Origin: Butyrivibrio sp. NC2002
GTDB lineage: Bacteria; Bacillota; Clostridia; Lachnospirales; Lachnospiraceae
Direction: 5' to 3'
DNA length: 64,000 bases
Assembly: GCF_000702265.1 (NCBI RefSeq)
Contig: NZ_JNKZ01000007.1
Location: 434,001-498,000 of the forward strand
The position numbers were made by a program, and so were the translations under genes. The notes under the pieces were generated by a model. The model was not told where the DNA came from. It ran no database searches and was given only the letters and a program-made list of their open reading frames with translations. Positions 7,282 through 15,333 of the stretch are shown here, piece after piece; positions within the stretch are counted from its first letter, which is position 1, and each line of letters starts with the position of its first letter.

Positions 7282-8268
7282 TTACAGCATATGAGCTCTT
7301 AATTCTTCGCCGCTCTTATCTGAAAGATATGCCGGAGGGATGTCTAGGATTGTCTTGCATCCCGTCTGTCCTTCGTTCTTCATTCTTACTGCTGCTCTTG
7401 CTACCGCCACAAGTACACTTGTTGTAAACTCAGGGTTTGAATCGAGCTTTAAGCTGTATTCTATTACATGCTTATGCTCTTTGTTTGCGCCTGTTGTACC
7501 TGTTCTGAATACGAAACCGCCATGAGCCATTCCGCTGTGGTTCTTTAAGAGTTCTTCCTCTGAAATGAAGTGAACTGTCGTATCGTAGTCTGCAAAGTAG
7601 TTGGGCATTTCCTTTATCTCTTTTTCTACTTCAGCTGCATCAGCGCCATCTTCAAGAACTACAAAGCACTCTCTTGTGTGCTTGTCTCTTGTTGTAAGTT
7701 CAGGATTTGATCCGCTTCTTACTGCCTCAAGAGCTGATTCTACAGGAATTGTGTACTGCTTTGCATTCTTAACACCCTTGATCCTTCTTATAGCATCTGA
7801 GTGTCCCTGAGATACGCCTTTTCCCCAGAAAGTATAATCATTGCCGTCGGGAAGGATTGCACTTCCGTATACTCTTGCAATTGAGAACATTCCGGGATCC
7901 CATCCACATGAAATAACTGCAATATTGCCATTTTCCTTTGCAGCAGCATCAACATTAGCAAAATGCTCCGGAATTCTTGCATGTGTGTCAAAACTGTCAA
8001 CAACATTAAACATCTTTGCATATTCAGGTGTCTGAACAGGAAGATCTGTTGCACTTCCTCCGCAAAGTATCATTACATCTATCTTATCCTTCCAGTCAGC
8101 AGCATCATTAACTGATACTACAGGAACATTCTCTGTCTGTATCTTAAGTGTAGAAGGATCTCTCCTTGTAAAAACAGCAACAAGCTCCATATCGGGTGAA
8201 GCTTTGACAGCAAGTTCAACACCTCTTCCAAGGTTTCCGTAACCAAGTATTCCAATCCTAATGCTCAT
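7282..8268 (-). CDS. ddh: meso-Diaminopimelate D-dehydrogenase
   Basis: The product has 328 residues, the normal family length. It makes meso-diaminopimelate in one NADPH-dependent reductive amination of tetrahydrodipicolinate, the short branch of lysine and peptidoglycan synthesis. The N-terminus IRIGILGYGNLGRGVELAVK is the Rossmann dinucleotide-binding loop, and FTRRDP fits NADP preference. CGGSATDLPVQ, VDSFDTH, ISCGWDPGMFS and WGKGVSQGHSDA are hallmark segments lining the substrate pocket, and GTTGANKEHKHVIEYSLKLD lies in the C-terminal dimerisation domain. It is monocistronic: it has its own sigma-A promoter with an inverted repeat in the leader, a GGAGG site and its own terminator. Confidence 0.96.
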   Translation of the reverse strand: MSIRIGILGYGNLGRGVELAVKASPDMELVAVFTRRDPSTLKIQTENVPVVSVNDAADWKDKIDVMILCGGSATDLPVQTPEYAKMFNVVDSFDTHARIPEHFANVDAAAKENGNIAVISCGWDPGMFSIARVYGSAILPDGNDYTFWGKGVSQGHSDAIRRIKGVKNAKQYTIPVESALEAVRSGSNPELTTRDKHTRECFVVLEDGADAAEVEKEIKEMPNYFADYDTTVHFISEEELLKNHSGMAHGGFVFRTGTTGANKEHKHVIEYSLKLDSNPEFTTSVLVAVARAAVRMKNEGQTGCKTILDIPPAYLSDKSGEELRAHML

Positions 8269-8289
8269 AGTGATCCTCCATTCAAAAAA

Positions 8290-8338
8290 TTATGTTTAAA
8301 TAAGTTAGCATCAATTAACTAAACCTATTTAAACATAA
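8290..8338 (-). promoter_or_regulatory. Inverted repeat in the ddh leader (putative operator or RNA hairpin)
   Basis: TTATGTTTAAATA (8290-8302) and TATTTAAACATAA (8326-8338) are perfect 13-bp inverted arms. Inside them AGTTA and TAACT form a second nested pair. The repeat overlaps the -10 and the presumed start of transcription, so it could be an operator or a leader hairpin. It does not have the length or conserved core of a lysine riboswitch. Confidence 0.6.
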
Positions 8339-8363
8339 TAATTTTATCGCGTTAACTTGTCAA
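8335..8363 (-). promoter_or_regulatory. Sigma-A promoter of ddh
   Basis: TTGACA (8363-8358) is followed by a 17-bp spacer and TATTAT (8340-8335), read on the minus strand, a near-consensus vegetative promoter about 67 bases before the ddh start codon. Confidence 0.75.
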
Positions 8364-8384
8364 AGGAAATGTAGATTAAATTTC

Positions 8385-8474
8385 TTAATTGCGACTTCCC
8401 ACAACCTTGCAGACCATGCTTATGATGCCAACCTGGTAGCTGTTAGCCTCAAAAATGACCTTATTATCTTTTGT
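8385..8474 (-). other. Coding-like stretch after the GH130 gene, possible gene remnant
   Basis: Directly behind the GH130 stop, in another frame, the minus strand reads KVIFEANSYQVGIISMVCKV and VGSRN before a TAA at 8387-8385. Base composition is richer in GC than nearby intergenic DNA and the peptide looks protein-like, but there is no start codon or ribosome site. It may be the tail of a lost gene or chance. A weak hairpin (CCTTA/TAAGG) that could end the GH130 transcript lies inside. Confidence 0.2.
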
Positions 8475-8484
8475 AAGGCATGTA

Positions 8485-9480
8485 TTAAACCTCCAGGTTG
8501 TTTTCCTTTGCAAAGTTAATGAGTCTGTCTACTGTTGTAAATGCAAGTCCTGTAACTGTGTCTGCACATCCGTAGTAAATTGCTATTCTTCCTGTTGCTG
8601 CATCTGTAAGAGCTGCGCAAGGGAAAAGAACATTCGGAACATCTCCGCAAAGCTCATAATTTTCAGCAGGTGCAAGGATATAGAACTTTGATCTGTATTT
8701 AACCTTCCAGGGCTCATCCTTATCAAGGACAGCACATCCCATTCTGTAAACAAAGCCGTTGCAGGTAGTAAGAACTCCGTGGTAGATAAGGAGCCATCCC
8801 TCGTCTGTCTCTATCGGGCAGGGACCGGGGCCGATCTTTGTTGACTGCCATGCAGAAGCATCTCCCTTAAAGGTTCCCATAACGTATCTGTGGTGTCCCC
8901 AATATTCAAGGTCAGGGCTCTGGCTGTAGAAAATATCACCAAAAGGTGTATGTCCTGTATCACTGGGTCTGCTGAGCATTGCAAACTTGCCGTTTATCTT
9001 CTTAGGGAACAGAACGCCGTTTCTGTTATAAGGAAGGAATGCATTCTCAAGCTGATAGAATTTTTTGAAGTCGTATGTGTATGCGATTCCAATAGTCGGT
9101 CCGTGATAGCCATTACACCATGTTACATAATATCTGTCCTCGATAAATACAACTCTGGGATCGTATCTGTACTCTCTTTTTGCGATCTCGCCGTCCTCAC
9201 AGATAAACTGGATAGGCTCATGGTTGATCTCCCAGTGAATACCATCCTTACTAAAGCCAGCGTAGATATCCATACTTACAGCCATTGAATCACATCTGAA
9301 AACTCCTGCAAATCCGTCTTCAAAAGGAACAGCTGCACTGTTAAAAATACTGTTGGATGTAGGAATGTCATATCTTCCGATTATAGGGTTTTCACTGTAT
9401 CTCCATACCGGTTTTGTATACCCTTCCGGACACTCCTGCCACGGAATATTCTTTAACTCTTTTCCGATTATCTTACTCAT
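8485..9480 (-). CDS. GH130 family beta-mannoside phosphorylase
   Basis: The product has 331 residues from the ATG at 9480, chosen for its GGAGG site. GH130 enzymes are five-bladed beta-propellers that cleave beta-mannosides with phosphate, releasing alpha-mannose 1-phosphate. The family signature is seen at [18 protein letters not shown] (about 104-121); Asp107 in the YDPR motif is the likely general acid. [20 protein letters not shown] and [20 protein letters not shown] are the conserved phosphate- and sugar-binding strands. No signal peptide is present, so it works in the cytosol on imported oligosaccharide. Beside GH38, GH20 and GH3 the most likely substrate is beta-1,4-mannosyl-N-acetylglucosamine or a related mannobiose. 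The exact acceptor cannot be read from sequence. Confidence 0.88.
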   Translation of the reverse strand: MSKIIGKELKNIPWQECPEGYTKPVWRYSENPIIGRYDIPTSNSIFNSAAVPFEDGFAGVFRCDSMAVSMDIYAGFSKDGIHWEINHEPIQFICEDGEIAKREYRYDPRVVFIEDRYYVTWCNGYHGPTIGIAYTYDFKKFYQLENAFLPYNRNGVLFPKKINGKFAMLSRPSDTGHTPFGDIFYSQSPDLEYWGHHRYVMGTFKGDASAWQSTKIGPGPCPIETDEGWLLIYHGVLTTCNGFVYRMGCAVLDKDEPWKVKYRSKFYILAPAENYELCGDVPNVLFPCAALTDAATGRIAIYYGCADTVTGLAFTTVDRLINFAKENNLEV

Positions 9481-9594
9481 AACAAAAATCCTCCATTCTT
9501 TTGATTTCGGCGCTGGGAAAAGCTGCACCGAAAGCCTGTAAAAAATATTTTTTATATAAATTTGCTAACCCTTTCGGATTAGTGTTGACGCTTT

Positions 9595-9621
9595 TGTTAA
9601 TATTTATTATTTATGCTAACA
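9595..9621 (-). promoter_or_regulatory. TGTTA...TAACA inverted repeat before GH130
   Basis: The 147 bp between the GH20 stop and the GH130 start carry a TGTTAA...GCTAACA inverted repeat of 27 bp, and further GTTAG/GTTGAC half-sites. Similar TTAAC/GTTAA palindromes lie at the GH3, CBM9 and transporter promoters, so this may be another binding site for the local LacI regulators and could give GH130 its own regulated promoter. Confidence 0.35.
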
Positions 9622-9627
9622 CAATGT

Positions 9628-11496
9628 TTACATTCTGTTTCTCAAAACATCTGCATAGCTGTAGAAAATATTTTCAATCCTGTACAGTTCACTTTCTCTG
9701 CTGTCAGTTCTCCAAACCTTTTTGTAATGATACATCCACTTCTCCAGATCTGCTGCAGTCTGAGCATAGCTGTCACTTTTAGTCTCTTTGAACAGCTTTT
9801 CTCCGATCTGGTACAAGGTTCTGCACATAAGCTTTTGTCCCTGTGCAAAAAGCATTAGCCTTGAAGCTAAGTAAACACCTTCACTGCCTGCGCCTTGTGC
9901 CACTTTCATAAGCTCGCCCAGCTTCTCATCTATTTTCTTATTGTTTTCAGATGGCTCGGAAACATTAAGTTTTAGATAAAACTCTTTTAAATCTTCTAAG
10001 CTGTCGCCCCTTTTAAGATGCTCAATAAACTGCACAAACTGCTCCCAGTTATTTGTTTCAAGCATTCCAATATCTCTCATAACTAAAACAAGCTTTTCTG
10101 AATGGTCCATGTAATAGGTTCTGGATATCTTTTTATTCATCTCTTCTTCATCTCTTATTCCGGACCAGGCAAATGCTGCGCCGTATATAAGTCCCGGAAT
10201 CGAGAACGACGGATCCTGAAGATGGCCATAATCGCCCCAGTCAGTATTAAGAAGTCCCTCTGCACCATACTTAAGGGCATATCCGCACATAAGGGATACG
10301 TTTTTATATGCCATCTCAATGTGATTAATAAAATGTCTCCAGCCATGAACCCCCGGGCACAGATATTGTCTTACGGGAACATCATGAAGCTTTTTGGTAT
10401 TATCCTCTCTCTCGTTGTCAGAGTAGCCCCAGTTAAGACAGATGACATCTTTGGGGAGCTGCTTTGCATATTCAGGGAAGCCAACTATGATATCTCCCCA
10501 GAACATAGGCTTTTTGCCCTTTTCTATGCAGATAGCCATTATCTTGTTTACAAAATCAACATACATCTGGCTTATGCCGATCTTTTCCGCAAGACCTTTG
10601 CTCTTTCCTTTTCCAAGGTCAAAGGTCTCATCAGCGCAGATATTTACGTATTCTGAAGTAAACAGAGGCAGGAATTCATCCAGCTCTTTTCTTACAAATT
10701 CAATTGCTTTGTCATCCGTGACATTTAGTGTATGATGCTGCATTCTCTCATCAAATGAAAAATCATCTTTTCCCGGATCATCAAATTCGCACAGATTTTC
10801 AAAAGTCTTGGTTCTAAGAACTTTATACAGATGCCCAAAGGTTGATATTGAAGGGATAAGTTCTATGCAGAGGCCCCAGCAGTATTTATCAAGTTCAAGA
10901 ATATCTTCTGCCGTAAGAGGAGTATCGTCCCTGCATACTTCAGAAAAGTCCCTGAACAAAAACGAATGTTCAACATAAAGCTGAAGCTGATTTATCTTGA
11001 AATAGCTGCATGTGTCCGCAAGCTTTTTATAGGCATCCAGTTTTCTGATGCGTCCTCTTGTTGCATCATGGTAAAAGCCTCTGTTTGGAAGAATAGGCTC
11101 ATCCTCTATTTCGCAGCATGAAATAACTGCTCCCTGCAGATTTACAAGCTGTCTCAAGGTCTGGACACCGTACAAAAGGCCTCTGTCTGTGGATGCCTCG
11201 ATAACGATCTTATCCTCATTAACCTTAAGTACATATCCTTCATCAGAGAGTCCTTCTGTTTTGTTTAAAAAGATACAGTTATCGCAAGAGTCCTGCGCTT
11301 TTGATATTTCACTGTCAATTCCTGTCTTATCAGAAATTGTTTTCTTTAATAGCTTTGCGCCATTTAAGTCGCGCTGTCCTGTCGCCTCTGACAATACAAT
11401 GCTTGTAAAATGATCTATTCTGAATTCTCCCTCACGTGTCTTTGCACTTTTTGGCGCAGGAATAATATAATCTATCGCATTTATTCTTGTGTCCAT
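9628..11496 (-). CDS. GH20 family glycoside hydrolase, probable beta-N-acetylhexosaminidase
   Basis: The product has 622 residues. The zincin-like N-terminal domain of GH20 covers about 1-130 (VLKVNEDKIVIEASTDRGLL, YGVQTLRQL). The catalytic barrel follows, with NRGFYHDATRGRIRKLDAYK at about 138-157. ICADETFDLG at about 286-295 carries the Asp289-Glu290 pair used for substrate-assisted catalysis, though the usual GGDE reads CADE here. Downstream FWGDIIVGFPEY and CLNWGYSDN line the active site. The roughly 190-residue C-terminal helical extension is not assigned. No signal peptide is present, so it is cytosolic. The start overlaps the GH3 stop by 16 bp, with a TAGGAGG site inside GH3, so the two are coupled. 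Likely removes terminal GlcNAc or GalNAc from imported glycans. Confidence 0.82.
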   Translation of the reverse strand: MDTRINAIDYIIPAPKSAKTREGEFRIDHFTSIVLSEATGQRDLNGAKLLKKTISDKTGIDSEISKAQDSCDNCIFLNKTEGLSDEGYVLKVNEDKIVIEASTDRGLLYGVQTLRQLVNLQGAVISCCEIEDEPILPNRGFYHDATRGRIRKLDAYKKLADTCSYFKINQLQLYVEHSFLFRDFSEVCRDDTPLTAEDILELDKYCWGLCIELIPSISTFGHLYKVLRTKTFENLCEFDDPGKDDFSFDERMQHHTLNVTDDKAIEFVRKELDEFLPLFTSEYVNICADETFDLGKGKSKGLAEKIGISQMYVDFVNKIMAICIEKGKKPMFWGDIIVGFPEYAKQLPKDVICLNWGYSDNEREDNTKKLHDVPVRQYLCPGVHGWRHFINHIEMAYKNVSLMCGYALKYGAEGLLNTDWGDYGHLQDPSFSIPGLIYGAAFAWSGIRDEEEMNKKISRTYYMDHSEKLVLVMRDIGMLETNNWEQFVQFIEHLKRGDSLEDLKEFYLKLNVSEPSENNKKIDEKLGELMKVAQGAGSEGVYLASRLMLFAQGQKLMCRTLYQIGEKLFKETKSDSYAQTAADLEKWMYHYKKVWRTDSRESELYRIENIFYSYADVLRNRM

Positions 11497-13820
11497 TCCA
11501 GGTTCCTCCTAATAAGTTCAATATCCTGGTCCTTTACAACAATTTCATACCCTTTTGCATTTACAGACGGTTTCATATTGTAGTCATAGAAGATAAGGTC
11601 TCTTAATTTTAGCTCCAGTGCCATCGCCTTCTCTTCTCCTACGCCCAGCTCTGTTCTTGAAAAATCCTTAAGTTCAAGATTTCTTGCGGTAACTCCTCCG
11701 CCCATTCTATGAATATAGAGCTGAGGTATTGCGCAGGCCTGCATATCACCTTTGTTTTTCACTTTTAAAGATACCCGGGCAATTACCGTGTCCAATATTT
11801 CTTCTTTGTTATCTGTATCTGCAAGAGCTTTCTTTAGCATATCTGCAGCTTTTTGCTTTAGATTTTTATAAGATGGCTCTTTATCATCTAATGCTTCAGA
11901 TTTTAGTTCTGCATTAGTGTATTCAATATCCGAATACATAAGTCCATAGCCAAAAGGATAAGCTGCTTTTCCCTCAATATCGCAGTACGTTACTGCCTTG
12001 TAGCTGTCCTTGTAGTTGTAATAAACAGGCACCTGTCCCGCAGTCTTTGGAAGAGAAGCGGGTAGTCTTCCCATAGGGCTCATCTTTCCTTTGATAATTT
12101 CAGCTATAGCTTTTCCTCCAAAGGGGCCCGGATAAAATGAATATAAAAACGCATCACTTGCTTCATCTATGTTTTCTACTGCATAGGGTCTTCCTGCTAT
12201 GCACAAAGCAACGATAGGAAGCTTTCCCTTAAGATATTCGCGGATAAATGCAGCTTCTTTTTCAAAAATATCTATATTGCATCTATCCATACCCTCTCCG
12301 CACTCCATGGCTCCGCCTTTTGAAAGGGATGCTCCATTTATGTCAAACTTTGCCCCCGCATATCTGGAGGAGCTGCCGCCTGTAACAAACAGCGCCATAT
12401 CAAAGCCGTAGATTATCTTTTTAGCAACATCCATTCCGCAGTCATCAGAAAACGCTATATATTCAACATTTTCTTTTCCGAATTCTTCTATAAGGCCGTC
12501 CAATACAGTGACCATATCCTCGCTGTCTCTGGGAGGAGTATAGTCTCCCATGAGCGCATAGCCATCAAAAGCATTCTCTCCGATCACAGCAATCTTCTTA
12601 TTATCAACTACCGGAAGTACCTTGTTCTCATTTTTCAGAAGAACTACTGACTCTCTTGCCATTTGAAGAGAGTACTTATCTATGCCATATTCCTTTTCAT
12701 CGCCCATATTCTTATCCATGTAGGGATGCTCAAAAAGACCTCTCTCAAACTTCATATACAAAACCGGATACAAAGCTTCATCTATCTCTTCTTCGGAGAT
12801 AAGTCCTTCTTTTACGGCATCTTCAAGTTTTGAAAATCCTGTATCCCAAAGGCTGATATTCACTCCGCTCTTTAGAGCAAGTGCGCCGCTTTCGGTATTG
12901 TCATAAGTTACGCTGTCAAGGCAGTCTATCGCTACTCCGTCAGCCATGACCACTCCGTCAAAGCCCATTTCGCCGCGAAGAATGTCTTTAAGTAAATGAG
13001 AATTTGCATGGCAGTAGACGCCGTCTATCTCGTTGTAAGCTGCCATTACTCCTCTTGCCCCCTCTTTTACAGCGCATCTTGCAGGTTCTAAATGTATCTC
13101 CCTAAGCTCTCTTTCTCCTATCCTTGCAGCGCTCGCGTTAACTCCGCCGGTTGTTTCGCCCTGCGCACAAAAATGCTTGGCAACAGAATATGTTCCGCCT
13201 TTTTGAACTCCTCTTACCGCTGCGCCTGCCATTCTTCCGCACAAAACAGGGTCTTCAGAATAGCACTCTTCACATCTGCCCCATCTTGGATCCCTCATAA
13301 CATCGAGCATGGACATAAGTGCCAGATCAACATGTCCGTCACGTAGCTGTTTCCCGCTCGCTTCGTAGGAATCCTCCAGTAGCTGTTCATCAAATGTTGC
13401 ACCGGCAGCTGTGTTTACAGGAAGTATCCCGCCAAGAAGAGCCTGGTGTCCATGCGGATTTTCAGATGACATAAGAACCGGTATACCGAGTCTTGAATGT
13501 TCGATCACATATTTTTGAACCGCGTTATAAGCCTCCATGCTTCTCTTTGGTGTGATCCCGTTTTCCATAGTCCTTGCAGACCATGGATCAGCGCGATGCA
13601 ATCCGTACAAGCATCCGAGGCCGCCCCATTTTTCAACCTCGTTTTTAAACTCATCAGTAAGAGAAAAATCAGGATCATATTCGTATATATTAAATCCATA
13701 TAATTTCTGATTAAGCTGTCCTACCTTCTCTGTGAGCGTCATCCTGCTCATAAGGTCAAGGGTTCTGTCCTTTAAAGAAGCCTTTTCATCCTTATACAGG
13801 ACATACTCTTTTCCTCCCAT
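11481..13820 (-). CDS. GH3 family glycoside hydrolase (beta-glucosidase or hexosaminidase type)
   Basis: The product is about 779 residues from the ATG at 13820 (GGAGG site seven bases upstream; a TTG start 12 bases earlier would sit in that site). The N-terminal GH3 barrel shows LMSRMTLTEKVGQLNQ, DVMRDPRWGRCEECYSEDP, VAKHFCAQGETTGGVNAS and YNEIDGVYCHAN. The nucleophile region reads GFDGVVMADG, Asp294 being the expected nucleophile where most relatives have SDW. The GH3 C-terminal alpha/beta sandwich (SVVLLKNENKVLPV, AVIGENA, GGSSSRYAG) and a final Fn3-like domain follow. No signal peptide. It is first in the GH3-GH20-GH130 operon. The exact sugar specificity cannot be read. Confidence 0.87.
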   Translation of the reverse strand: MGGKEYVLYKDEKASLKDRTLDLMSRMTLTEKVGQLNQKLYGFNIYEYDPDFSLTDEFKNEVEKWGGLGCLYGLHRADPWSARTMENGITPKRSMEAYNAVQKYVIEHSRLGIPVLMSSENPHGHQALLGGILPVNTAAGATFDEQLLEDSYEASGKQLRDGHVDLALMSMLDVMRDPRWGRCEECYSEDPVLCGRMAGAAVRGVQKGGTYSVAKHFCAQGETTGGVNASAARIGERELREIHLEPARCAVKEGARGVMAAYNEIDGVYCHANSHLLKDILRGEMGFDGVVMADGVAIDCLDSVTYDNTESGALALKSGVNISLWDTGFSKLEDAVKEGLISEEEIDEALYPVLYMKFERGLFEHPYMDKNMGDEKEYGIDKYSLQMARESVVLLKNENKVLPVVDNKKIAVIGENAFDGYALMGDYTPPRDSEDMVTVLDGLIEEFGKENVEYIAFSDDCGMDVAKKIIYGFDMALFVTGGSSSRYAGAKFDINGASLSKGGAMECGEGMDRCNIDIFEKEAAFIREYLKGKLPIVALCIAGRPYAVENIDEASDAFLYSFYPGPFGGKAIAEIIKGKMSPMGRLPASLPKTAGQVPVYYNYKDSYKAVTYCDIEGKAAYPFGYGLMYSDIEYTNAELKSEALDDKEPSYKNLKQKAADMLKKALADTDNKEEILDTVIARVSLKVKNKGDMQACAIPQLYIHRMGGGVTARNLELKDFSRTELGVGEEKAMALELKLRDLIFYDYNMKPSVNAKGYEIVVKDQDIELIRRNLEWTQE

Positions 13821-13876
13821 AATAACCTCCAATTGTGTAACCCGTTTAAATGTTGTTAATGTTTTTTGACATTTTT

Positions 13877-13905
13877 ATTATGTACTTAACACATGTTAAA
13901 GTCAA
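13877..13905 (-). promoter_or_regulatory. GH3 operon promoter with a TTAACA/TGTTAA palindrome in the spacer
   Basis: On the minus strand TTGACT (13905-13900), a 17-bp spacer and CATAAT (13882-13877) form a good sigma-A promoter. Most of the spacer is the perfect palindrome TTAACA-TG-TGTTAA (13899-13886), well placed to block polymerase. Further TTAAC/GTTAA half-sites lie around 13855 and 13908. The rest of 13821-14036 is AT-rich without an ORF. Confidence 0.7.
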
Positions 13906-14036
13906 TTGTTAATAAATATGTATTTACAAAGCTCATATTTTTGCATCAAAACCTTTGATAAATTCAGTATTTTAGCGGATATTTGATCAAATGTTTTTGC
14001 AGTGAACATTATGTTAACTTTAGCTTGTGGGAATTA

Positions 14037-14065
14037 TTGATTTGTTAACTTTATACTGCTATACT
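14037..14065 (+). promoter_or_regulatory. Promoter of the CBM9-LacI operon with GTTAAC sites
   Basis: TTGATT (14037-14042), a 17-bp spacer ending in TGC, and TATACT (14060-14065) form an extended -10 promoter. GTTAAC occurs at 14013-14018 and again inside the spacer at 14044-14049, 31 bp apart. These match the half-sites at the GH3 and transporter promoters, so the operon probably controls itself. Confidence 0.6.
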
Positions 14066-14115
14066 TTACATAACAAATTATGGTAGTGTAAAGCAAGTTA
14101 TGAAAACATTAGACC

Positions 14116-14154
14116 GTCCTAAGGAATCCACCGCAAGCGGTACCCCCTTAGGAC
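14116..14154 (+). promoter_or_regulatory. Stem-loop in the 5' leader of the CBM9-like gene
   Basis: GTCCTAAGG (14116-14124) pairs perfectly with CCTTAGGAC (14146-14154). Within the loop ACCGC (14130-14134) pairs with GCGGT (14137-14141). The structure sits between the predicted start of transcription and the AGGAGAT ribosome site, ending about eight bases before it. It may control translation or protect the mRNA end. No T-run follows, so it is not an intrinsic terminator. Confidence 0.5.
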
Positions 14155-14174
14155 CATATCCAGGAGATAAAAAT

Positions 14175-15257
14175 ATGAGCGACGTAAAATTAAGCATACC
14201 TTTTCCACTTATAGAATTTGATCCGCCCGTTTATAATTGCAAAAGAGCGCCTTTTGCATTAAAAGACGTAGACGGAAATTTAGGCAAAGAGTTCTGGCAA
14301 AATGCAGATTTCACAGATGCATTCAGTGACATCGAAGGTCCTTCCATGCCCGCTCCCAGATACGAGACAAAAGCCAAGATGCTGTGGGACGATGACAATC
14401 TCTACATTGGTGCAATCCTATACGGCGATGAGATCTGGGCAAACCAGACAGAGCACGACTGTGTCATCTTTTACGACAATGATTTTGAGATCTTTATAGA
14501 TCCCGATTCAGACACTCAGGAATATATCGAATACGAGATGAACGCACTCGGAACCTATTGGGATTTGCTCCTGACCAAGGCTTATCGCGACCTCGGTTCA
14601 CCTATCAATTCTCTCGAGATAAAAGGAATAAAAAACGGAGTTAAGATTGCCGGCAAATTAAATGTTCCGGATCCAGAAAATAAATTCTGGTCTGTTGAAG
14701 TGGTCATTCCCTTTGAAACCATTGCTGAATGCGATATTTCAAGAAAGAATCCTTCTGCCGGAAGTTTTTACCGCATGAATTTTTCAAGAGTTCAATGGAA
14801 AGTTGATAAATCCGGTTCAAAATATAGTAAAATATTATCTAATGAAACAGGTAAACCTCTTCCCGAGGATAACTGGGTATGGTCTCCTACCGGTGTCATA
14901 AATATTCACTATCCGGAGTTATGGGGATACGTGTTCTTCTGCGAAAGTGATGAAACATACAAGATCCCCGAAACAGAAAAGATCAAATGGGAACTTCGAA
15001 AAGTCTATTATGCTGAGCATGCATATTTTGACGAAAACGGCGTTTATACCGCTGACAAGGATAAAATATCAGAGATCTTTTCAAGGTATTTGGGCAATTC
15101 TTCAATGGGAAGGATCAGCCTTGATGAATACAAATTAACAGCAACAGATTCTTTCTTTGAGGCAGCAGCATACACCCGGGACAAGACTTCTTTAGTCTGT
15201 CTGTCCTCTGATGGAAAGACCACAGTAAAGGGAGGAACCATCATGACGAAGTCATGA
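14175..15257 (+). CDS. Cytosolic carbohydrate-binding family 9-like protein
   Basis: The product has 360 residues from the ATG at 14175, chosen for the AGGAGAT site; an upstream in-frame ATG at 14100 lacks one and would have to be read through the leader hairpin. The body resembles CBM9-like domains of glycoside-hydrolase clusters: WQNADFTDAFSDIEG, RYETKAKMLWDDDNLYIGA, FYDNDFEIFIDPD, YIEYEMNALGTYWDLLL, FWSVEVVIPFETI and YRMNFSRVQW. There is no signal peptide or catalytic domain. It is co-transcribed with a LacI-type regulator inside a mannose/hexosamine locus, so it may bind an imported sugar in the cytosol. Its true role is unknown. Confidence 0.75.
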   Translation: MSDVKLSIPFPLIEFDPPVYNCKRAPFALKDVDGNLGKEFWQNADFTDAFSDIEGPSMPAPRYETKAKMLWDDDNLYIGAILYGDEIWANQTEHDCVIFYDNDFEIFIDPDSDTQEYIEYEMNALGTYWDLLLTKAYRDLGSPINSLEIKGIKNGVKIAGKLNVPDPENKFWSVEVVIPFETIAECDISRKNPSAGSFYRMNFSRVQWKVDKSGSKYSKILSNETGKPLPEDNWVWSPTGVINIHYPELWGYVFFCESDETYKIPETEKIKWELRKVYYAEHAYFDENGVYTADKDKISEIFSRYLGNSSMGRISLDEYKLTATDSFFEAAAYTRDKTSLVCLSSDGKTTVKGGTIMTKS

Positions 15258-15305
15258 TTTGGAATGGTTCCGACCGATAGGGCAGGATTGCGGAGCAATC
15301 GTGCC
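15240..15305 (+). other. Two hairpins at the CBM9-LacI junction
   Basis: ATCATGAC-GAA-GTCATGAT (15240-15258) overlaps the CBM9 stop codon, and GGCA-GGATTGC-GGA-GCAATC-TGCC (15281-15305) follows. Neither has a T-run. They probably mark an mRNA processing or stability point that uncouples the amounts of the two proteins. Confidence 0.4.
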
Positions 15306-15333
15306 AATACATAATATAAGAGGATTTATAAAA

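Noticed and set aside
8280-8400. Lysine riboswitch before ddh
   Set aside because: The leader is only about 60 bases after the promoter, too short for the roughly 170-base lysine element, and only a simple inverted repeat is seen.
10102-10656. 184-codon plus-strand ORF opposite the GH20 gene
   Set aside because: Lies fully antisense to a well supported gene, without ribosome site or recognisable domain.
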